From: Marinomonas aquiplantarum
Lineage (GTDB): Bacteria > Pseudomonadota > Gammaproteobacteria > Pseudomonadales > Marinomonadaceae
DNA: 64,000 bases
Direction of reading: 5' to 3'
Assembly (NCBI RefSeq): GCF_003314975.1
Contig: NZ_QNRF01000001.1
Span: 62,001-126,000, forward strand
Positions within the stretch are counted from its first letter, which is position 1, and each line of letters begins with the position of its first letter. This document shows, piece by piece, positions 17,624 through 26,904 of the stretch. The notes beneath the pieces are model-generated. The model worked only from the letters and a program-made list of their open reading frames with translations, was not told the DNA's origin and made no database searches. A program made the translations under genes and the position numbers.

Positions 17624-18065
17624 GTAATTCCCTAATTAATTTATCTTCGTACTGAAAACGTTCCGCCAATACCACCGTTAACGCTTGTAAAGAAAACGGT
17701 AAGGCTTCCAATTGGGTGTTGCAGTGTTCTTTGGTGTCGTACTTGTCATTAAATTCAATCACCACCTCAGTAGTGTTATCAATTTCTGGCAAAAGTTCGC
17801 CCAACAAGACAATGGCACCGTCATCGTGAAACTCTTTGGCTTCTAAAGCCAATTGTTCGTAAACCGTGAAATGACCAGTAGACACATAATCCACCAACAT
17901 TTCACAAAGACTCAGAATCTTAGGCGTATCAGTCGGTGTAAATTCCCCACGCTCTCGAAGGAAAAGCAAAGATTCGATCATTTGTCGGCGCTGTTCTAAC
18001 CAACGGTCAATGATTTCATGTACACCGCCCCACCGCTCTTGAGCTGTTTTACAACCTTCTAACAT
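17595..18065 (-). CDS. rsd: Rsd/AlgQ anti-sigma70 regulator
   Basis: 156 residues with the start at 18065 (MLEGCKTAQERWGGVHEIIDRWL), which matches AlgQ/Rsd N-termini and has a GGAG site 7 nt upstream; a longer frame from 18113 adds 16 unrelated residues. Rsd binds region 4 of the housekeeping sigma factor in stationary phase and shifts RNA polymerase toward alternative sigmas. Conserved features include the helical CEMLVDYVSTGHF segment. It lies between dsbB and the WD40 lipoprotein, all on the minus strand, similar to the dsbB-like/algQ neighbourhood in pseudomonads. Confidence 0.92.
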   Translation of the reverse strand: MLEGCKTAQERWGGVHEIIDRWLEQRRQMIESLLFLRERGEFTPTDTPKILSLCEMLVDYVSTGHFTVYEQLALEAKEFHDDGAIVLLGELLPEIDNTTEVVIEFNDKYDTKEHCNTQLEALPFSLQALTVVLAERFQYEDKLIRELHEAHSEKSA

Positions 18066-18129
18066 ATGCAGACTCCAACCTAATTCGTTATTTTTACGTC
18101 TTGTGCCAAGCATATTCCTATCAAATCAG

Positions 18130-18154
18130 CCCTGCAAGGCAATCCCCTGCAGGG
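18130..18154 (-). other. Hairpin between dsbB and rsd
   Basis: CCCTGCA / TGCAGGG arms with an 11-nt spacer that itself contains a smaller palindrome. There is no T-run, so a processing or translation-linked structure is as likely as a terminator. Confidence 0.35.
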
Positions 18155-18166
18155 ATTTGTAACCTT

Positions 18167-18676
18167 TTATGGCAAGGATGTAGCTTTATTTTTAGACAAT
18201 GCAATCATCCCATTGATAATGGCCATCCCCACAAAGGCGACTAAGGTCCAGCCGGGAATACTCAAGCCCATAAATGTCCACACCACATCCCCACATTCTC
18301 CAGTGCCCATTATCATAGCTTGCATGATTTCCTGCCAAGGAAACACCTCGAACATATAACTCAAACCGGGCAAACAAGCAGGTAATTGGTCTTCAGGCAA
18401 ATGCTGTAAATATAAATGGCGAATGGCTAAAGCTGCTCCCAATATCGAAAATACCACAACTAACCAAGCACATACTCGACGAACTTTGACACTATCGAGT
18501 AAGGCAGAAATTAGAGAGATCACACCCACACCTAAGAACATGATGCGTTGCAGCATACACAAAGGGCATGGCTCTAACCCCATTTCATATTCCATATAAA
18601 ATGCCACGCCTAGCAAGGCAAAAGCGGTGAACGCAATGAGTCCATGAAAACGACGGGCGGTGATAAAACTTGTCAT
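18167..18676 (-). CDS. dsbB: Disulfide bond formation protein DsbB
   Basis: 169-residue inner-membrane protein with four helices that re-oxidises DsbA and passes electrons to quinone. The first periplasmic loop has the CPLC pair (C37, C40); the second loop has C101 and C128. These are the two cysteine pairs needed for the relay. R44 after CPLCMLQR is conserved. It is the first gene of the minus-strand set leading to rsd; no dsbA is in the window. Confidence 0.95.
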   Translation of the reverse strand: MTSFITARRFHGLIAFTAFALLGVAFYMEYEMGLEPCPLCMLQRIMFLGVGVISLISALLDSVKVRRVCAWLVVVFSILGAALAIRHLYLQHLPEDQLPACLPGLSYMFEVFPWQEIMQAMIMGTGECGDVVWTFMGLSIPGWTLVAFVGMAIINGMIALSKNKATSLP

Positions 18677-18818
18677 ATAGGGGTTCCTAAAACATCCAAC
18701 AAAACAAAAACTAAGTCATTGTGACAGCAAGAATACCGGAAAGTGCAAAATTCCTACTGACAGCGAGCTAAAATGCCAGTTAGTATACTCACTATTGTAA
18801 TGAATACGAGAAACGAAC

Positions 18819-19235
18819 ATGTCATTGATGATGCCCTTATGTCGACAAACCATCGCATTGCTCCTAATGTGCCTAAGCAGTGTATTTGTGTCCAGCGCGT
18901 ATGCGAATGATGCACCGACACCCGCTTATATTGAGCTGAAACCCATTTTTATTGTGAATCACCTTAGTGAAGGTTCGCAGCTAAAATACATTAAAACCAG
19001 CATCAGCATTCGTACCGATGAAACTCGCGTGGACTTGATTGAACATAATATGCCTTTAGTTCGTGATGCCATCGTGATGTTTTTAAGCGCACGTACAACA
19101 GATCAGGTTTCCGGTGCCATTGCCCGTGAACAGACACGAGAAGATGCCGCTAACGCGGTCAATGAGGCCCTAAAGACAGAAACGGGCATTACACCAGTGA
19201 AAGACATCTTGTTTGCCAGCTTCGTTACACAATAG
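18819..19235 (+). CDS. FliL-family protein with cleavable signal peptide (orphan)
   Basis: 138 residues. The C-terminal part (about 37-138) is a FliL domain: YIELKPIFIVNHL, a basic/alternating KYIKTSISIRTDE strand, then PLVRDAIVMFLSARTTDQVSG and the terminal VKDILFASFVTQ. Unlike flagellar FliL, which has a non-cleaved membrane anchor, the N-terminus here looks like a normal signal peptide ending near SSAYA-N. It stands alone, with no flagellar genes nearby, so it is a paralogue rather than the flagellar fliL. Possibly a periplasmic stator- or membrane-associated protein; role unknown. Confidence 0.8.
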   Translation: MSLMMPLCRQTIALLLMCLSSVFVSSAYANDAPTPAYIELKPIFIVNHLSEGSQLKYIKTSISIRTDETRVDLIEHNMPLVRDAIVMFLSARTTDQVSGAIAREQTREDAANAVNEALKTETGITPVKDILFASFVTQ

Positions 19236-19250
19236 TCCTTTTAAAAACAG

Positions 19251-19290
19251 AAAAAGCGCGACCAAACTCTGATTTAGCCGCGCTTTTTTT
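19251..19290. terminator. Terminator between convergent fliL-like gene and yggX
   Basis: Stem AAAAAGCGCG / CGCGCTTTTT with an 18-nt loop and T-run on the plus strand; A-run on the other side makes it usable from both directions. Confidence 0.75.
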
Positions 19291-19304
19291 CGTTCTAGCT
19301 GTCT

Positions 19305-19589
19305 TTACAGCTCAGTAATGTCATCAGGGGTTACATACCCTGTTAACTTATCGGTTTCTTCGTTATTGAAGAACTTATCCATCTGCTCCATCACGTATTT
19401 CCGAGCGTCTGGCTGCATCAAGTTAAGTTGTTTCTCATTGATCATCATGGTTTGCAGAAGTTGCCACTCTTGCCATGCTTGCTTTGAAACCGTTTGCAGG
19501 ATCTCTTGCCCTTTCGCTCCAGGCAAAGGAGCTCTGTCTAACGCTTCCATTTCTGTTTGATACTTTTTACAAAAAACCATATTCGCCAT
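19305..19589 (-). CDS. yggX: Probable Fe(2+)-trafficking protein
   Basis: 94 residues; small cytosolic protein protecting Fe-S clusters from oxidative damage. Family features: [27 protein letters not shown] with the conserved Cys7, then [18 protein letters not shown], and [15 protein letters not shown]. Usually found directly after mutY because MutY carries an Fe-S cluster; here chrA separates them. Confidence 0.97.
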   Translation of the reverse strand: MANMVFCKKYQTEMEALDRAPLPGAKGQEILQTVSKQAWQEWQLLQTMMINEKQLNLMQPDARKYVMEQMDKFFNNEETDKLTGYVTPDDITEL

Positions 19590-19696
19590 AAGACTGTCTC
19601 GTTAGCTTAATTGATTAACCGGATTGCTTGTTATCGATTACTTGTCTTCATAATGGCGCTACAAACGCAAAATTCAAGTTTTATCATCAAGGTGCA

Positions 19697-20890
19697 TTAC
19701 CCTAAAGTAGCACGCAACACGCCTAATAATACAAACACCAAAATCAACAAGAGAATGGATGGTCGTTGCCACTTCAACCAAACGAAGCCAATCACAACCA
19801 TCAACACATCTTGCCAAGCCAATACGCTAGAAGTGCCAATGGGATGATACAAGGCCGCCAACAAAATCCCCACAACCGCCGCATTTAACCCAGCAACGGC
19901 GGCCAAAAAGCGACGATTGTCAGACAGTTTTTGCCATACTGCTTGCGCGCTCAGCATGAGTAATAGACCACCAAGAAACACCGCCAATGTCGCAACCAAA
20001 GCCCACAACCAACTAGGCGCGCCTTCCGGTGCGGCTGCCGCCCCTAAATAACTAGCCATGGTAAACATGGGGCCTGGCACAGCTTGTGCGGCGGCATAGC
20101 CAATAAGGAGATTGGTGTTTGAAACCGTATCCGCAACAAAGGACGACAGCATAGGTAAAACCACATGACCACCGCCAAACACCAAAGCGCCTGCTTGATA
20201 AAAATCCGCGAACAGCTGCCCCAGCCCTTCAGTTAAGAAAAAGCTCAGTACAAACAGCAAGATCGCCAAACCAAAAAACACGCCCGCCATGGACACACTG
20301 GGCAACGCCGAGTAAGCCTTAGGCTCCGTGTCCAAAAGCAGAATCGAGATGACCGCGGCCACCAACAACACCACAAGACTGATGTAGCTCACTGGCCCCC
20401 ATATCAACACGGCCGCACTCAACAATGCCAAAAACACCGTCAGTCTTGATTGGCAAAACGAACGCCACATGGTCAAACACGCATCCGCCACCACAACCAC
20501 GGCCAACAATTTGAGCGCATGAACCACAGCATCAAAAATCGCTTCACCCTGCCAAATGTGGCCAAATTGCGCCAACAACACCATCATAATAAAAGAAGGT
20601 AAAGTAAACGCGATAAACGCCGCGACACCGCCGAGTAACCCAGCACGATGATAACCTAGGGCAAAGCCCACCTGACTCGACCCTGGACCTGGGACAATCT
20701 GACTCAAAGCAACCCACTGCGCATATTGAGATTCGACTACCCATTTTCGCTGTTGTACAAAAGCTTGATTAAAATACCCAAGATGCGCCGCTGGCCCACC
20801 AAAACTCGTCCACCCCAATAAAAAGAACGCGGTAAACACCTCCGCGACCCGAGTAAAATAAGCTGAATGTTGCTTGGTTGAATCCAACAT
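19697..20890 (-). CDS. chrA: Chromate transporter ChrA (CHR family)
   Basis: 397 residues, long-chain CHR protein with two homologous halves. The N-terminal half has FLLGWTSFGGPAAHLGYF and the hallmark SQIVPGPGSSQ; the C-terminal half repeats them as FGGGHVVLPML and AAQAVPGPMFT. About ten hydrophobic segments. Expected to export chromate from the cytoplasm, giving resistance. It begins 21 nt after the mutY stop and is followed by yggX, so it appears inserted into the usual mutY-yggX pair and is probably co-transcribed. No chrB regulator is seen. Confidence 0.92.
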   Translation of the reverse strand: MLDSTKQHSAYFTRVAEVFTAFFLLGWTSFGGPAAHLGYFNQAFVQQRKWVVESQYAQWVALSQIVPGPGSSQVGFALGYHRAGLLGGVAAFIAFTLPSFIMMVLLAQFGHIWQGEAIFDAVVHALKLLAVVVVADACLTMWRSFCQSRLTVFLALLSAAVLIWGPVSYISLVVLLVAAVISILLLDTEPKAYSALPSVSMAGVFFGLAILLFVLSFFLTEGLGQLFADFYQAGALVFGGGHVVLPMLSSFVADTVSNTNLLIGYAAAQAVPGPMFTMASYLGAAAAPEGAPSWLWALVATLAVFLGGLLLMLSAQAVWQKLSDNRRFLAAVAGLNAAVVGILLAALYHPIGTSSVLAWQDVLMVVIGFVWLKWQRPSILLLILVFVLLGVLRATLG

Positions 20891-20911
20891 AATGTGTGTC
20901 CTGTTGATGCG

Positions 20912-21973
20912 TTAATTCAATTCATTCAGATCTTGCTCTAAGATACGTCGAACCGGCGTGGGAAGCCCCAAGGTCAACGCATCCGAATGTGAAAACCACT
21001 GATATTTATTGGCTTCCATTACGCCTTTAAGTGCTGCCAATTTGACGTGACTTGGCACAATGTCTAAATGGTAATGGCTAAACGTATGTCGAAAAGGTGA
21101 CAAGGGTGTGACAGACAACACATTCGTCACAAATCTTTGTTCTGCGTGTAGCACAATAGATTCCTCAACCGCCAATTCTGGCAAGCTCCACAAGCCACCC
21201 CAAATGCCCGTTGAGGGTCTTTTTTCCAATAAAATGCGTTGCTCATCGTCGGTCAAGACCAGCATTTGAATTTGCTTCTCTGGCTTGGCGGCTTTTTTGG
21301 GCTTACGAATGGGAAATTGCGTCGGATCCGGTGTTTTACTGGCCTGACAATCGGCTTCCAACGGACATAGCAAACATTGAGGTTTAGAGCGTGTGCATAA
21401 GGTTGCCCCGAGATCCATCATCGCCTGAGTGTAATCACCACATCGCTGACTGGGCATATAAGCCTCTGCCAAATGCCACATGGCTTGCTCCGTTTTCTTT
21501 TCACCTGGCCAATTGGGTACAGCATGAAAACGAGCTAACACTCGTTTCACATTGCCATCTAGAATCGCCGTTTGCTTGCCTCGCGAAATCGACAAAATAG
21601 CAGCCGCTGTTGAGCGCCCAATGCCCGGCAATTCGCACACACCTTCCAAGCTTTGCGGAAATTCACTGTCAAACTCGTCAACCAGTCTTTTCGCCGCCTT
21701 GTGCATGTTGCGCGCACGGGCATAGTAGCCAAGTCCACTCCAATGAGCCAAGACCTCGTCCTGTTCAGCGGCGGCCAAGGTTTCCACTGTCGGGAAAGAG
21801 GTCATAAACTTTTGATAATAGGGAATGACCGTAGTGACTTGAGTCTGCTGTAACATGATCTCAGAAATCCACACACGGTATGGGGTTTTATTATCCTGCC
21901 AAGGCAGGTTTTTGCGCCCATGCTCATCAAACCAAGCTAATACTCGGGGCGCAAAATATTCGACTGGTTGCAT
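20912..21973 (-). CDS. mutY: A/G-specific adenine glycosylase
   Basis: 353 residues (E. coli 350). Removes adenine mispaired with 8-oxoguanine. Catalytic E38 lies in SEIMLQQTQVTTV, the helix-hairpin-helix is ELPGIGRSTAAAIL, and D138 is in AILDGNVKRVL. The [4Fe-4S] cysteines are C192, C199, C202 and C208 (C-x6-C-x2-C-x5-C). The C-terminal NUDIX-like domain recognises 8-oxoG. Located between asmA upstream (34-nt gap) and chrA downstream, all on the minus strand. Confidence 0.97.
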   Translation of the reverse strand: MQPVEYFAPRVLAWFDEHGRKNLPWQDNKTPYRVWISEIMLQQTQVTTVIPYYQKFMTSFPTVETLAAAEQDEVLAHWSGLGYYARARNMHKAAKRLVDEFDSEFPQSLEGVCELPGIGRSTAAAILSISRGKQTAILDGNVKRVLARFHAVPNWPGEKKTEQAMWHLAEAYMPSQRCGDYTQAMMDLGATLCTRSKPQCLLCPLEADCQASKTPDPTQFPIRKPKKAAKPEKQIQMLVLTDDEQRILLEKRPSTGIWGGLWSLPELAVEESIVLHAEQRFVTNVLSVTPLSPFRHTFSHYHLDIVPSHVKLAALKGVMEANKYQWFSHSDALTLGLPTPVRRILEQDLNELN

Positions 21974-22006
21974 TCTTTTCTCACAACAAGGCTTGCTTTA
22001 TGTCAT

Positions 22007-24295
22007 TTAAAACAAGCTTTTCAATTTATCTTTTAGCTTTTCCTTGAGGCGTTCCTCTTCGGCTTCGCGCTTTGCTTCTAACTCGGCTTTTAATCGAGCT
22101 TCTTCGGCTTCACGTTTGGCCTGTAATTCCGCCTTCAAATCCGCTTCTTTTTGTTTCAACTCTGCTTTTAATTTGGCTTTTTCTTGCGCCAATTTCTGGG
22201 CTGCCTCTTGCTTCGCTAAATTCGTAAACAAGGTCCCAAAGCCTGCTAAATCTGGACGACATAAGCCGGCAGGGTCGTCGCTAAATGCGCCTTTACAAAC
22301 CACAGGAAAAGTTAATTGTGACACGGTTTCATTGACTTGGCATGCGTCATCCAACTGGCTACCAGTAATGCCCACATTCACCTGATAATTCAATGACTGT
22401 GTGGGCAAGGAAATGGTGCCATCTCCCGTCACTTGTAAGCCAGCCGAGCTCATGGTTAAACCTGGCGTCGAGATTTGTCCATCAACAATGTGAGCAGGAA
22501 AGCGCATGGTCTCAAAGGGAGTATCGTCACCAAATTGACTGGCATTGAGTGTCTCCTTGCGAATCGATGCTATGCCTTCACACACGCTTTTGGTTAAGTT
22601 TGCTCCCACCAAAGCACCTTGTTTCATTTCCACCAGCAAATCACCTTGTATCGATGACATCAGGGCATCAACACTGTTCCCTTGACTGGTTAAATCACCA
22701 CTTAAAAAAGTTTCACCGGCGATTTTATCCATCGCCATAAAGTCCGTCAGCAAAGGCTGAACCTGAACCCCAGATACGCTTGGTACCACCTCGATCTTAG
22801 GTGTGTTACCACGAACGTCTAAGCGTAACTGAGAGCTGACTTTGCCTTGGTAAAGCGAGGCTTGCAGAGGAGCAATGCTAACGACCCCATTAGATTGCGT
22901 GGTATCCAATGCCAGTTGATCAATGGTGAGGTTTTTGACCTTAATGTCATCAAATATCAAACCCACATGACCATTAAGCCCGCGAATCAACTCTACTGGT
23001 ATCAAGTCTGTTGCGGCCGTATTGGCTTGAGCTTGAGGGCTCTCGGCTGTGTTTGTTGTTACAGCCTCGACCTCCGTGTCAACGGGCTCGGGTAAATAGC
23101 GATCCAAATCCAGATTCGCACCGGCAATGCTGACATCCCAACGCAAAGGAGCAAGAGACAATACGGCGTTAGCTTCAATTTTCGTATCATCCAACGCAAT
23201 AGAAATAGGCTGTATGGTCACTTCGTCTAAACTGCCTTCCAGCGCGACATTGGCACTGGCTTTCGTCAAAGCCGTTGCATCTGCCATATCTGGCAATGGT
23301 ACCTGCAAAGCGTTTAGTAAGGTGCGTGGGTTAAACGTCCCAACCGATAAAGTCGCAGCAAACTGAGGGTTACTTAGCACTTCAAACGCTTGTATTTTGG
23401 CGTCTAAATTAAGACCCATCGAGCTCAGCGCCAAGCCATCAATTAGCAGATTTTCTTGGGGCAAATCCATCGCCACACTGACCGCACTTAGCTTAGCCTC
23501 TAGTGGGCTAGCAGGGATTGACTCACCCGATACTTTGGCTTGCACTACCAAAGCATCCAATAAAAGGGATTCACGTTCAGGAAACACGGTCAATTGGCTG
23601 TTTACACTCGCTTCCATCTTAAGCGGTTGGTTTCCTTGTAAGTCACTCTGGGTCACACTCGCCTCCATCACCATTGGCCAAGCTTGATCCCATTGAACAT
23701 CTTGCAACTGTATATCTAGATCCGCCTCAATTCGCTGCTGAGTTTGTTCATCTCGATAGACGATCTGTGCATTCTCAATACGCAACTCTTCTAGGTGTAT
23801 GTCTGGAATTTTCATCTGGCTACTTTGCGCAGTCTCTTCGGCTGAGGAACTCACGTTCGAACTGCCTTTAACCGCCGCAGTATTAGCATCCGCTTTTGAA
23901 GAAGGCGGCAGCTGTAGTTGCCAATTGCCTTCACCTTGAGCATTTTTATGAAGATGGGCTTTTAGGTTCACTAAATTGACCTTGTCCACCTGAATGGTTT
24001 GTTCCAGCAAAGGCATAATGGCCAGACCAAATTCAGCGCGATCAAATTGCACGATTTCAGCGTCAGACCCTATGGCCACACCAATGTTTTCCAGTTCTAA
24101 GCCTAACCAAGGAAAAAAGGACCAACTAATGTCGCCTTCTAAGCGCAGCCTCACATTGGCTTTTTCCATTGCGACCTGTTTCAGCTCATCTTTAAAATCG
24201 TTCGGGTTCACAAACAGCCCGACATAAGCCAAAGCCAAACCAATCAAGGCCAGTAAAATCAAGACAAAATAAATAAATCGCTTAAACCAAACCAT
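22007..24295 (-). CDS. AsmA-family protein with charged C-terminal coiled-coil tail
   Basis: 762 residues. One N-terminal membrane helix (about 6-25) precedes a long periplasmic AsmA/VPS13-like region. Near the C-terminus sit the AsmA domain features (GETFLSGDLTSQGNS, EGIASIRKETLNA, STPGLTMSSAGLQVTGDG). AsmA-like proteins are tied to outer-membrane lipid transport or assembly. The last 60 residues are a Lys/Glu/Ala heptad tail with a nearly perfect 15-residue tandem repeat (AELQAKREAEEARLK / AELEAKREAEEERLK), unusual in the family. I chose the start at 24295 because a GGGAG site lies 9 nt upstream and the longer frame (24334) adds non-conserved residues. Confidence 0.88.
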   Translation of the reverse strand: MVWFKRFIYFVLILLALIGLALAYVGLFVNPNDFKDELKQVAMEKANVRLRLEGDISWSFFPWLGLELENIGVAIGSDAEIVQFDRAEFGLAIMPLLEQTIQVDKVNLVNLKAHLHKNAQGEGNWQLQLPPSSKADANTAAVKGSSNVSSSAEETAQSSQMKIPDIHLEELRIENAQIVYRDEQTQQRIEADLDIQLQDVQWDQAWPMVMEASVTQSDLQGNQPLKMEASVNSQLTVFPERESLLLDALVVQAKVSGESIPASPLEAKLSAVSVAMDLPQENLLIDGLALSSMGLNLDAKIQAFEVLSNPQFAATLSVGTFNPRTLLNALQVPLPDMADATALTKASANVALEGSLDEVTIQPISIALDDTKIEANAVLSLAPLRWDVSIAGANLDLDRYLPEPVDTEVEAVTTNTAESPQAQANTAATDLIPVELIRGLNGHVGLIFDDIKVKNLTIDQLALDTTQSNGVVSIAPLQASLYQGKVSSQLRLDVRGNTPKIEVVPSVSGVQVQPLLTDFMAMDKIAGETFLSGDLTSQGNSVDALMSSIQGDLLVEMKQGALVGANLTKSVCEGIASIRKETLNASQFGDDTPFETMRFPAHIVDGQISTPGLTMSSAGLQVTGDGTISLPTQSLNYQVNVGITGSQLDDACQVNETVSQLTFPVVCKGAFSDDPAGLCRPDLAGFGTLFTNLAKQEAAQKLAQEKAKLKAELKQKEADLKAELQAKREAEEARLKAELEAKREAEEERLKEKLKDKLKSLF

Positions 24296-24472
24296 CAACA
24301 AACGCTCCCTATATAGGCGCAAAACAACGCGCAATTTTGTTCAAAAACACACCAATGATGAGCACAATTGGTGTCGCTATCATAGCATCCGAAGAGCGGG
24401 TTAATCGATGCAATAGCCAGAACTCATGAAAAAACCTACCTATAAGGCATAGCCGCTAACGAGCCCTCGTTC

Positions 24473-24478
24473 TATAAT
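24473..24478 (+). promoter_or_regulatory. Putative -10 element of hisB
   Basis: A perfect TATAAT lies 60 bp before the hisB start in the 242-bp gap between the divergent asmA and hisB. No good -35 hexamer is seen. Confidence 0.4.
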
Positions 24479-24537
24479 GGGCGCACTATGTCATTAAAGT
24501 GGCGGTCAGTCGCCATCAACTGTGGAGAACCCAATCA

Positions 24538-25131
24538 ATGTCCGATCGCGTTGCCAGTGTCGAGCGCAATACGCTTGAAACTCAGATCAAGGTGTCGATC
24601 AACCTAGACGGTACCGGTAAATTTAACTGCGTCACAGGCGTGCCTTTTTTAGATCACATGCTTGAGCAAGTGGCTCGTCATGGCCTTATTGATCTAGACA
24701 TTCATGCGGTTGGTGACCTTCACATTGACGCTCACCACACGGTAGAAGATCTAGGCATTACCCTTGGTCAAGCCTTTGAAATTGCCGTTGGTGATAAAAA
24801 AGGCATCAAGCGTTACGGTCATGCTTATGTACCTTTAGATGAAGCACTTTCTCGCGTGGTCATCGACTTCTCTGGTCGTCCAGGCTTAGAGATGCATGTG
24901 CCTTTTACTCGTGCTTCTGTTGGTGGTTTCGATGTGGATTTGTTTTCAGAATTCTTCCACGGCTTTATCAATCACGCCAAAGTGACTTTGCACCTAGACA
25001 ACTTGCGTGGCAAAAATACTCACCACCAAGCTGAAACGATATTCAAAGCGTTTGGACGTGCTTTGCGCATGGCGTTGGAAGTGGACGAACGCATGGCAGG
25101 TCAAATGCCATCGACAAAGGGCTGCTTGTAA
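24538..25131 (+). CDS. hisB: Imidazoleglycerol-phosphate dehydratase (monofunctional HisB)
   Basis: 197 residues; sixth enzyme of histidine biosynthesis. It is the short single-function form, lacking the N-terminal histidinol-phosphatase domain of E. coli HisB. Manganese-binding HHTVED and HHQAET motifs are both present, plus [13 protein letters not shown] and the terminal PSTKGCL. The ATG at 24538 gives the usual N-terminus; a frame from 24499 adds 13 unrelated residues. First gene of hisBHF. Confidence 0.97.
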   Translation: MSDRVASVERNTLETQIKVSINLDGTGKFNCVTGVPFLDHMLEQVARHGLIDLDIHAVGDLHIDAHHTVEDLGITLGQAFEIAVGDKKGIKRYGHAYVPLDEALSRVVIDFSGRPGLEMHVPFTRASVGGFDVDLFSEFFHGFINHAKVTLHLDNLRGKNTHHQAETIFKAFGRALRMALEVDERMAGQMPSTKGCL

Positions 25132-25160
25132 GCCGCTAGTTGTTTTAGGACAGGTAAAAT

Positions 25161-25823
25161 ATGAGTCAAGTTCACACGTCAACGGTTGCCGTCATTGATT
25201 ACGGTATGGGCAACCTACACTCCGTCGCAAAAGCCTTAGAGCACGTGGCCGACGAACACACCCAAGTGATTGTCACCAGTGACCCAGCCGTCATTGATGC
25301 GGCTGATCGCGTGTTGTTACCAGGTGTTGGCGCCATTCGAGATTGTATCGGCGAAATGCACAACACAGGTTTGGTGCCTAGCATTCAAAAAGCCATGCGC
25401 GAAAAACCCTTTTTAGCCATTTGTGTCGGCATTCAATCCTTGATGTCACACAGTGAAGAAAATGGCGGCGTGGATTGCCTAAATCACTTTGAAGGTAACG
25501 CTTTATTTTTCGGTGATAATCACAAAGACCACGATGGCAGCAAACTCAAAGTGCCACACATGGGATGGAATCAGGTCAAACAGAGTATTTCGCATCCTCT
25601 TTGGCAAGGTATTCCAGACAACGCGCGCTTCTACTTTGTTCACAGTTACTACGTTGTACCGAGCAATCAAAATGAAGTAGCCGGGACATGCGATTATGGT
25701 TTGGAATTCTGCGTGGCGTTAGCTCGCGACAATGTCTTCGCGGTGCAATTCCACCCAGAGAAAAGCCATAAAGACGGTTTGCAACTTTATAAGAACTTCA
25801 TCCATTGGGATGGCAAACCTTAG
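25161..25823 (+). CDS. hisH: Imidazole glycerol phosphate synthase, glutamine amidotransferase subunit
   Basis: 220 residues, class I glutaminase. The nucleophile is C88 in [10 protein letters not shown]; the His/Glu of the triad are in VQFHPEKSH. Delivers ammonia to HisF to make IGP and AICAR. Begins 29 nt after hisB and ends 44 nt before hisF, the interval in which hisA would normally be found. Confidence 0.97.
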   Translation: MSQVHTSTVAVIDYGMGNLHSVAKALEHVADEHTQVIVTSDPAVIDAADRVLLPGVGAIRDCIGEMHNTGLVPSIQKAMREKPFLAICVGIQSLMSHSEENGGVDCLNHFEGNALFFGDNHKDHDGSKLKVPHMGWNQVKQSISHPLWQGIPDNARFYFVHSYYVVPSNQNEVAGTCDYGLEFCVALARDNVFAVQFHPEKSHKDGLQLYKNFIHWDGKP

Positions 25824-25867
25824 CCCTCCAATTAATAAGCGAACGACGTAACAGATTAGGAGCCGAT

Positions 25868-26644
25868 ATGGGCTTAGCAAAACGAATTATTCCTTGTCTG
25901 GATGTGGACAATGGTCGCGTGGTAAAAGGCGTACAATTTGTTGATATCCGCGACGCTGGTGACCCAGTTGAGGTCGCCAAACGCTACGATGAACAAGGTG
26001 CGGATGAAATCACCTTCTTAGACATCACCGCCAGTTCCGATGATCGTGAGACTACAGTACACATGGTCGAAGCCATTGCGGCACAAGTCTTCATTCCACT
26101 GACCGTCGGGGGTGGCATTCGGACTTGTGACGACATTCGCCGCATGCTGAATGCCGGTGCCGACAAAGTGGGCATCAATACCGCCGCCGTATTCAACCCA
26201 GAATTTGTCCGTGAAGCGGCGCAACGCTTCGGGTCGCAATGCATTGTCGTTGCCATTGATGCAAAGAAAGTTAGCGCTGAAGGCGAACCAGACAAATGGG
26301 AAATTTTCACTCACGGTGGCCGTAAGCCAACGGGTTTAGATGCAGTTGAGTGGGCGAAGAAAATGGTCGACTACGGAGCGGGGGAAATCCTCCTCACTAG
26401 TATGGATCGTGACGGCACTAAAAATGGTTTCGACTTGGGCGTCACTCGCGCCATCAGCGAAGCGGTTCATGTCCCTGTCATTGCCTCAGGCGGTGTCGGT
26501 AATCTGGATCACTTGGTCGACGGCGTCACTGAAGGCAAAGCCGATGCGGTCTTAGCCGCCAGTATTTTCCACTTTGGTGAATACAGCATCCAACAAGCCA
26601 AACAGCGTATGGCTGACGCTGGCATTGAAATGCGTCTTCCATAA
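25868..26644 (+). CDS. hisF: Imidazole glycerol phosphate synthase, cyclase subunit
   Basis: 258 residues, TIM barrel. The start at 25868 ([22 protein letters not shown]) is preceded by AGGAG; the longer frame from 25805 overlaps hisH and adds non-conserved residues. Catalytic aspartates are in CLDVD and SMDRDGT; phosphate-binding glycines are in TVGGGIRT and IASGGVGN. It partners HisH. Ends at a clear terminator, so the operon is hisB-hisH-hisF without hisA. Confidence 0.97.
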   Translation: MGLAKRIIPCLDVDNGRVVKGVQFVDIRDAGDPVEVAKRYDEQGADEITFLDITASSDDRETTVHMVEAIAAQVFIPLTVGGGIRTCDDIRRMLNAGADKVGINTAAVFNPEFVREAAQRFGSQCIVVAIDAKKVSAEGEPDKWEIFTHGGRKPTGLDAVEWAKKMVDYGAGEILLTSMDRDGTKNGFDLGVTRAISEAVHVPVIASGGVGNLDHLVDGVTEGKADAVLAASIFHFGEYSIQQAKQRMADAGIEMRLP

Positions 26645-26653
26645 CACTCATCA

Positions 26654-26687
26654 AAAAAAAGCCTACTGATTAGCAGTAGGCTTTCTT
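26654..26687 (+). terminator. Rho-independent terminator of hisBHF
   Basis: Stem AAAGCCTACTG / CAGTAGGCTTT, 5-nt loop, followed by a T-rich tract, 13 bp after the hisF stop. Confidence 0.88.
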
Positions 26688-26802
26688 CATCACGTTTTGC
26701 CAAAGAGCAAATATGTCGAGTTAAATAACTCACCCTCTAAATTTAGACAATGAAATACCCCTTCGCCACCTTGTCTTAATAAAATTTAATTATTAGTTTT
26801 TG

Positions 26803-26834
26803 ATTTCTTACATTCAGATTCAATTTCTTACATT
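26803..26834. repeat. Direct repeat ATTTCTTACATT with 20-bp period
   Basis: Two identical 12-bp copies (26803-26814 and 26823-26834), two helical turns apart, sit about 70 bp upstream of the DUF2892 gene and just before a possible TTGTTA -35. This geometry fits a protein binding one face of the DNA. Confidence 0.45.
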
Positions 26835-26904
26835 AAGAACCTTGTTAAAAACGCCTCAAATCACATACAGTGAACTGATAAGTCCATTTGAGTAAGAAAC
26901 GCTT

